Below are positions 48,340-51,149 of a stretch of 51,149 bases of DNA, one piece after another. The DNA lies in contig NZ_FOTT01000022.1 in assembly GCF_900114655.1 (NCBI RefSeq), positions 1 to 51,149 on the forward strand, given 5' to 3'. The position numbers and the translations under genes are program-made. This DNA comes from Candidatus Frackibacter sp. WG13 (GTDB taxonomy: Bacteria; Bacillota; Halanaerobiia; Halobacteroidales; Acetohalobiaceae). Positions within the stretch are counted from its first letter, which is position 1; every line of letters starts with the position of its first letter. The notes under the pieces were generated by a model. It was not told the DNA's origin and made no database searches. It saw nothing but the letters and a program-made list of their open reading frames with translations.

Positions 48340-49390
48340 AAAAGATTTAGCAGAAATTATGGTTAATCACAATAATACTATTAAGGAAACAATTGAAGCA
48401 ATTGATAAAGGTAGAAAGCAAATAGCCTTAGTAGTTGATAAAAACCGAAAACTATTAGGAACAGTAACCGATGGTGATATTAGACGAGGAATATTAAAAG
48501 GAATTGATTTAAATAAATCTGTTGATAAAATTATGAATATTAATTATATAGCTTTAAATAAAGACACTTCAAAGAGAAAGATTAAGAAAGTATTTCAAGA
48601 GAATAAGATGATTCATCAGATTCCTTTATTAGATTCTAAAAATAGAGTTATAGATTTAGTATTGTTTGATGAAATTTTAGAAGAGAGGAAAAAAGATAAT
48701 TATGTAATTTTAATGGCTGGAGGATTAGGAACTAGGTTAAGGCCTTTAACAGAAGATACACCTAAACCTATGCTAACAGTAGGGAATAAACCGATTTTAG
48801 AAATTATTATTGATCAGTTTAAAGAATATGGTTATTATAATATCTTAATTGCGGTTAATTATAAACGAGAGATAATTGAAAGTTACTTTGGAGATGGAAG
48901 TAAATTCGGAGTAAATATTGATTATATTAGAGAGAATAAAAGGTTAGGAACAGCAGGGGCTTTAAAGTTAGCTGAAGATAAACTAAACAGAGAACCTATT
49001 TTTGTGATGAATGGTGATATTTTAACAGAAGTAAATTTTAGAAGTTTTATGGCATTTCATCAAAGTAATGAATTTGATTTAACAATGGCAACTAGAAAAT
49101 ATGAATACCAATCACCTTATGGAGTAGTAAATATAGATGAAGCAAAGGTTATGAGTTTAGAAGAAAAGCCTAGTTATTATTATTTTATTAATGCAGGTAT
49201 TTACTGTTTAAATCCAGATATGATAAAGTATATTCCAGAAAATGAGTTCTTTGATATTACTGACGTTATTAATTCAGCTTTGAACGATGGCAATAATGTA
49301 GGAAGTTTTCCTATTAGGGAATATTGGATTGATATTGGTCAGAAAAAAGATTATTATCAAGCTAATGAAGATTATAATTTAAATTATTAA
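48332..49390 (+). CDS. ptmE: CBS-domain sugar nucleotidyltransferase (PtmE-like)
   Basis: This 352-residue protein has an N-terminal pair of CBS domains (about 1-118; VDKNRKLLGTVTDGDIRRGI) and a C-terminal nucleotidyltransferase (about 125-350) with GGLGTRLRPLTEDTPKPM, VGNKPILEIIIDQF and MNGDILTEVNF. This fusion matches Campylobacter PtmE, which makes the GDP-linked hexosamine used by that legionaminic acid pathway. PtmA and PtmF are missing, so the activated precursor may be made elsewhere. The name is by analogy; nucleotide specificity cannot be read from sequence. Confidence 0.82.
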   Translation: MTEKDLAEIMVNHNNTIKETIEAIDKGRKQIALVVDKNRKLLGTVTDGDIRRGILKGIDLNKSVDKIMNINYIALNKDTSKRKIKKVFQENKMIHQIPLLDSKNRVIDLVLFDEILEERKKDNYVILMAGGLGTRLRPLTEDTPKPMLTVGNKPILEIIIDQFKEYGYYNILIAVNYKREIIESYFGDGSKFGVNIDYIRENKRLGTAGALKLAEDKLNREPIFVMNGDILTEVNFRSFMAFHQSNEFDLTMATRKYEYQSPYGVVNIDEAKVMSLEEKPSYYYFINAGIYCLNPDMIKYIPENEFFDITDVINSALNDGNNVGSFPIREYWIDIGQKKDYYQANEDYNLNY

Positions 49391-49455
49391 TTAGTCAAAG
49401 TTTATGTATTTTAATTGATTAAAGTACAGTTTTTGAAAGGAGTAGGTGAAACTAA

Positions 49456-50404
49456 ATGGACGTTGTTTTTTTACACATAGGAATGCCGAAGACTGCTTCT
49501 ACATATATGCAAAATATATGGTTAAAAGATGAATCATATTCTTTATCATGGAAAGGCAATATTAAGTTTTTTGAACAATTACGATCTACTGTAAAAGAAG
49601 GTAATTTAAACAAAAATCTTAAAGTAGATATCAATACAGATATAAATTATCAGGAGGGACAGAAACTTGTTATAAGTAATGAAGGCTTTTCATCAGCATA
49701 TATGAATGAGGTTGAATTTCAGCATAAAATACCTGAATTTATTGATTATTCCAGTCGTATTCTTGGTCAATTATCAGTCAAACTTATTGATTGTTGTGAG
49801 GGAGCCAATTCCATGGGTGAAGTCTGTTTTTGTTCAAGCTATTAAACAGGGGTGGAATGGTTGTGCTGAAAATTTTGTTTATAAGCAGTATAACTTACTT
49901 AAGCATTCATTAGATCTTAAATTTATTTTAAAATGTTATAGAAGGTATTTTGATAATATTTTAATAGTTCCTTTTGAAATTTTAAAGGATGATGAAGATA
50001 AGTTCTGGGATATTATTTCTAAAAGATTTGAAGTACCTTTTGCAAAGACAAGAACTCAAAAAATTAATAAATCTTTTGATCTTAAAAGAGTATTTATATT
50101 ATCAAAATTAAATGAAATGTCTAGTGCTTTATTAAATACATTAGAAGATTCAAAAGAATATGCTCATAATTCTAGTCAAGAAAAAGATAAGTTATTAAAT
50201 ATGTATTCACATGGGAATCAGTGGGTTCCTAGGAGGTTTGTTGAATTTGCAAATGATGGACAGTTAGATGAAATTTATAATTTATTTAATATTTCAGGAA
50301 TTCCAAAAAAATTTCTGAATTTTAATATACCTGATGAGCTTATAGAAGTTATTAAATCAAAATATATTGAGGTTTTAAGAGACAATATAGTGGATAGGTT
50401 ATAA
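49456..50404 (+). pseudogene. Sulfotransferase-like gene interrupted by a frameshift
   Basis: Two overlapping frames make one protein of about 315 residues. The first (49456-49845) starts MDVVFLHIGMPKTASTYMQN, the 5'-phosphosulfate loop pattern of PAPS sulfotransferases (GMPKTAST). The second (about 49780-50404) continues with NLLIVVREPIPWVKSVFVQA, the 3'-phosphate-binding motif, and YFDNILIVPFEILKDDEDKF. The register shifts by one base around 49785-49800, with no long homopolymer there. The gene follows the glycan genes and is followed at once by an IS element, consistent with decay, but a sequencing error is possible. Confidence 0.75.
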
Positions 50405-50476
50405 TTAATTGTACAGAAATTTCTCGGACATGATATAATAGTAAGATAAAATCAATAATATGGAGGTATATATATC

Positions 50477-50749
50477 ATGCCGAAAAGATATAATGATGAA
50501 TTCAAAAAACAGATAGTAAGCTTAGTTGATAATGGCAAAAAGATAAGTGAAATAGTCAAAGAATATAATATTTCCAGATCTACTGTTCATAAGTGGGTAA
50601 AGGACTTTAATAATTCAGGTTCATTTAAGGCCAAAGACAATAGAACTGATAAAGAAAAAGAATTAATAAAATTACGCAAAGAAAATCAACAGCTAAAGAT
50701 GGAGAATGATATTTTAAAGCAAGCGGCGCTGATACTAGGACGAAAGTAG
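50477..50749 (+). CDS. IS3-family transposase OrfA
   Basis: This 90-residue protein has a helix-turn-helix (KRYNDEFKKQIVSLVDNGKK and SEIVKEYNISRSTVHKWVKD) and a leucine-zipper-like C-terminal helix (KEKELIKLRKENQQLKMEND). It is the DNA-binding OrfA of IS3-type elements. GGAGG precedes ATG 50477. Its end overlaps orfB, which is in the -1 frame. Confidence 0.92.
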   Translation: MPKRYNDEFKKQIVSLVDNGKKISEIVKEYNISRSTVHKWVKDFNNSGSFKAKDNRTDKEKELIKLRKENQQLKMENDILKQAALILGRK

Positions 50750-51149
50750 CTGTTATTAAGGCAAATAGGAATAAATACAGTATTAGCGCCATGTGTAGAG
50801 CATTAAATGTATCAAGAAGCCTTATTTATTATAAGCCCAAGAAAAAATCATCTGACAGTGATCTAGAAAACAAAATTATCTCTATTTTTAAAAAGAGTAG
50901 AAATAATTATGGAACAAGGAAAATCAAAAGAAAATTAGCTAAAAAAGATTATAAAGTATCTAGAAGAAGGATTGGCCGTATCATGAAAAAATATGGTCTG
51001 GTTTCTAGCTATACTGTCAAACAATACAAGGTTCATTCAACAAAATGTAATGAAGAAAAAATAGAAAATATTGTTGATAGAGAATTTAACAGAGAGCAAA
51101 CTCTAGATGTTGTAGTCAGTGATTTAACTTATGTAAATGTTAAAGGTAA
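50710..51149 (+). CDS. IS3-family transposase OrfB, N-terminal part
   Basis: The -1 frame relative to orfA is open from 50710 to the window end. It reads VAVIKANRNKYSISAMCRAL, then NVSRSLIYYKPKKK, then NNYGTRKIKRKLAKKDYKVS and RRRIGRIMKKYGLVS, the HTH_21 domain before the integrase core. It reaches the start of the DDE domain with VVVSDLTYVNVKG, where the aspartate in SDLTYV is the first catalytic residue. It has no clear own start and is probably made as an OrfAB fusion by ribosomal frameshifting. Confidence 0.9.
50713..50719 (+). other. -1 frameshift slippery heptamer in the IS element
   Basis: T-TTA-AAG is in the orfA reading phase and matches the X-XXY-YYZ pattern. It lies 28 bases before the orfA stop codon and 4 bases after the TGA (50707-50709) that closes the orfB frame upstream. 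Confidence 0.6.

Larger units (their letters stand above)
50410..51149 (+). mobile_element. IS3-family insertion sequence, right part outside window
   Basis: The left terminus is probably TGTACAGAAATTTCTCGG (from 50410), starting with TG as IS3-family ends do, five bases after the sulfotransferase stop codon. An internal TATAAT is at 50434-50439. It contains orfA, a slippery TTTAAAG, and the beginning of orfB. The right end and target duplication cannot be seen. Confidence 0.85.

Overview
The window reads as chromosome of a low-GC, anaerobic, motile, diderm Firmicute, most likely Halanaerobiales/Halobacteroidaceae. That assignment is inferred from gene content. Firmicute signs are a SigH-like sigma factor, comFA/comFC, and a flagellar block in Bacillus order with fliW-csrA-hag. 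Outer-membrane signs are ADP-heptose synthesis, a small beta-barrel-like secreted protein and a Tad pilus secretin. Anaerobic signs are an [FeFe]-hydrogenase complex and a DUF362 iron-sulfur protein. Every credible gene lies on the + strand.

Layout. 1-4390: a PAAR-like DUF4280 fragment, an HD-GYP c-di-GMP phosphodiesterase, a secreted beta-rich protein, and gmhB-hldA-hldC for ADP-heptose. 4400-9300: hndB-hndC-hndD-hndA encoding an NAD(P)-linked [FeFe]-hydrogenase, behind a strong sigma-A promoter with an 18-bp operator just downstream. 9300-14340: a CHASE2 adenylate cyclase, a FecR-domain secreted protein, a Crp-type regulator and a DegS-like histidine kinase, apparently a cAMP signalling locus. 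14449-23864: a Tad/Flp pilus locus starting with a 53-aa Flp pilin, followed by a hairpin and the prepilin peptidase, TadE/G-like proteins, CpaB, secretin, receiver-ATPase, TadA, TadB, TadC and a DUF192 protein. 23971-25882: a DUF362 ferredoxin-like protein and a SigH-like sigma factor.

26282-38478: comFA-comFC-yvyF-flgM-flgN-flgK-flgL-yviE-fliW-csrA-hag-fliD-fliS-fliT-like, matching the Bacillus subtilis order but without comFB and flaG. The flagellin gene has a long leader with a sigma-28-like promoter, a two-domain predicted structure of no family I recognise, and a hairpin that presents a CsrA-type GGA. 38561-49390: a Maf flagellin glycosyltransferase, an unknown protein, a B12-binding radical SAM enzyme, and a nearly complete CMP-legionaminic acid pathway (legF, legI, legG, legB, legC, legH, ptmE-like). 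Together these predict a flagellum decorated with a nonulosonic acid. 49456-51149: a frameshifted sulfotransferase followed at once by an IS3-family element cut by the window edge.

The most notable non-coding signals are a pair of intergenic elements with imperfect inverted ends (25989-26220 and 31958-32111), an exact 18-mer shared by two distant intergenic regions, the flagellin and flgM leader structures, and TGTGA-N6-TCACA-type operators at the hydrogenase and histidine kinase genes. The Crp-like protein encoded in the window has the recognition helix pattern expected to read that site.
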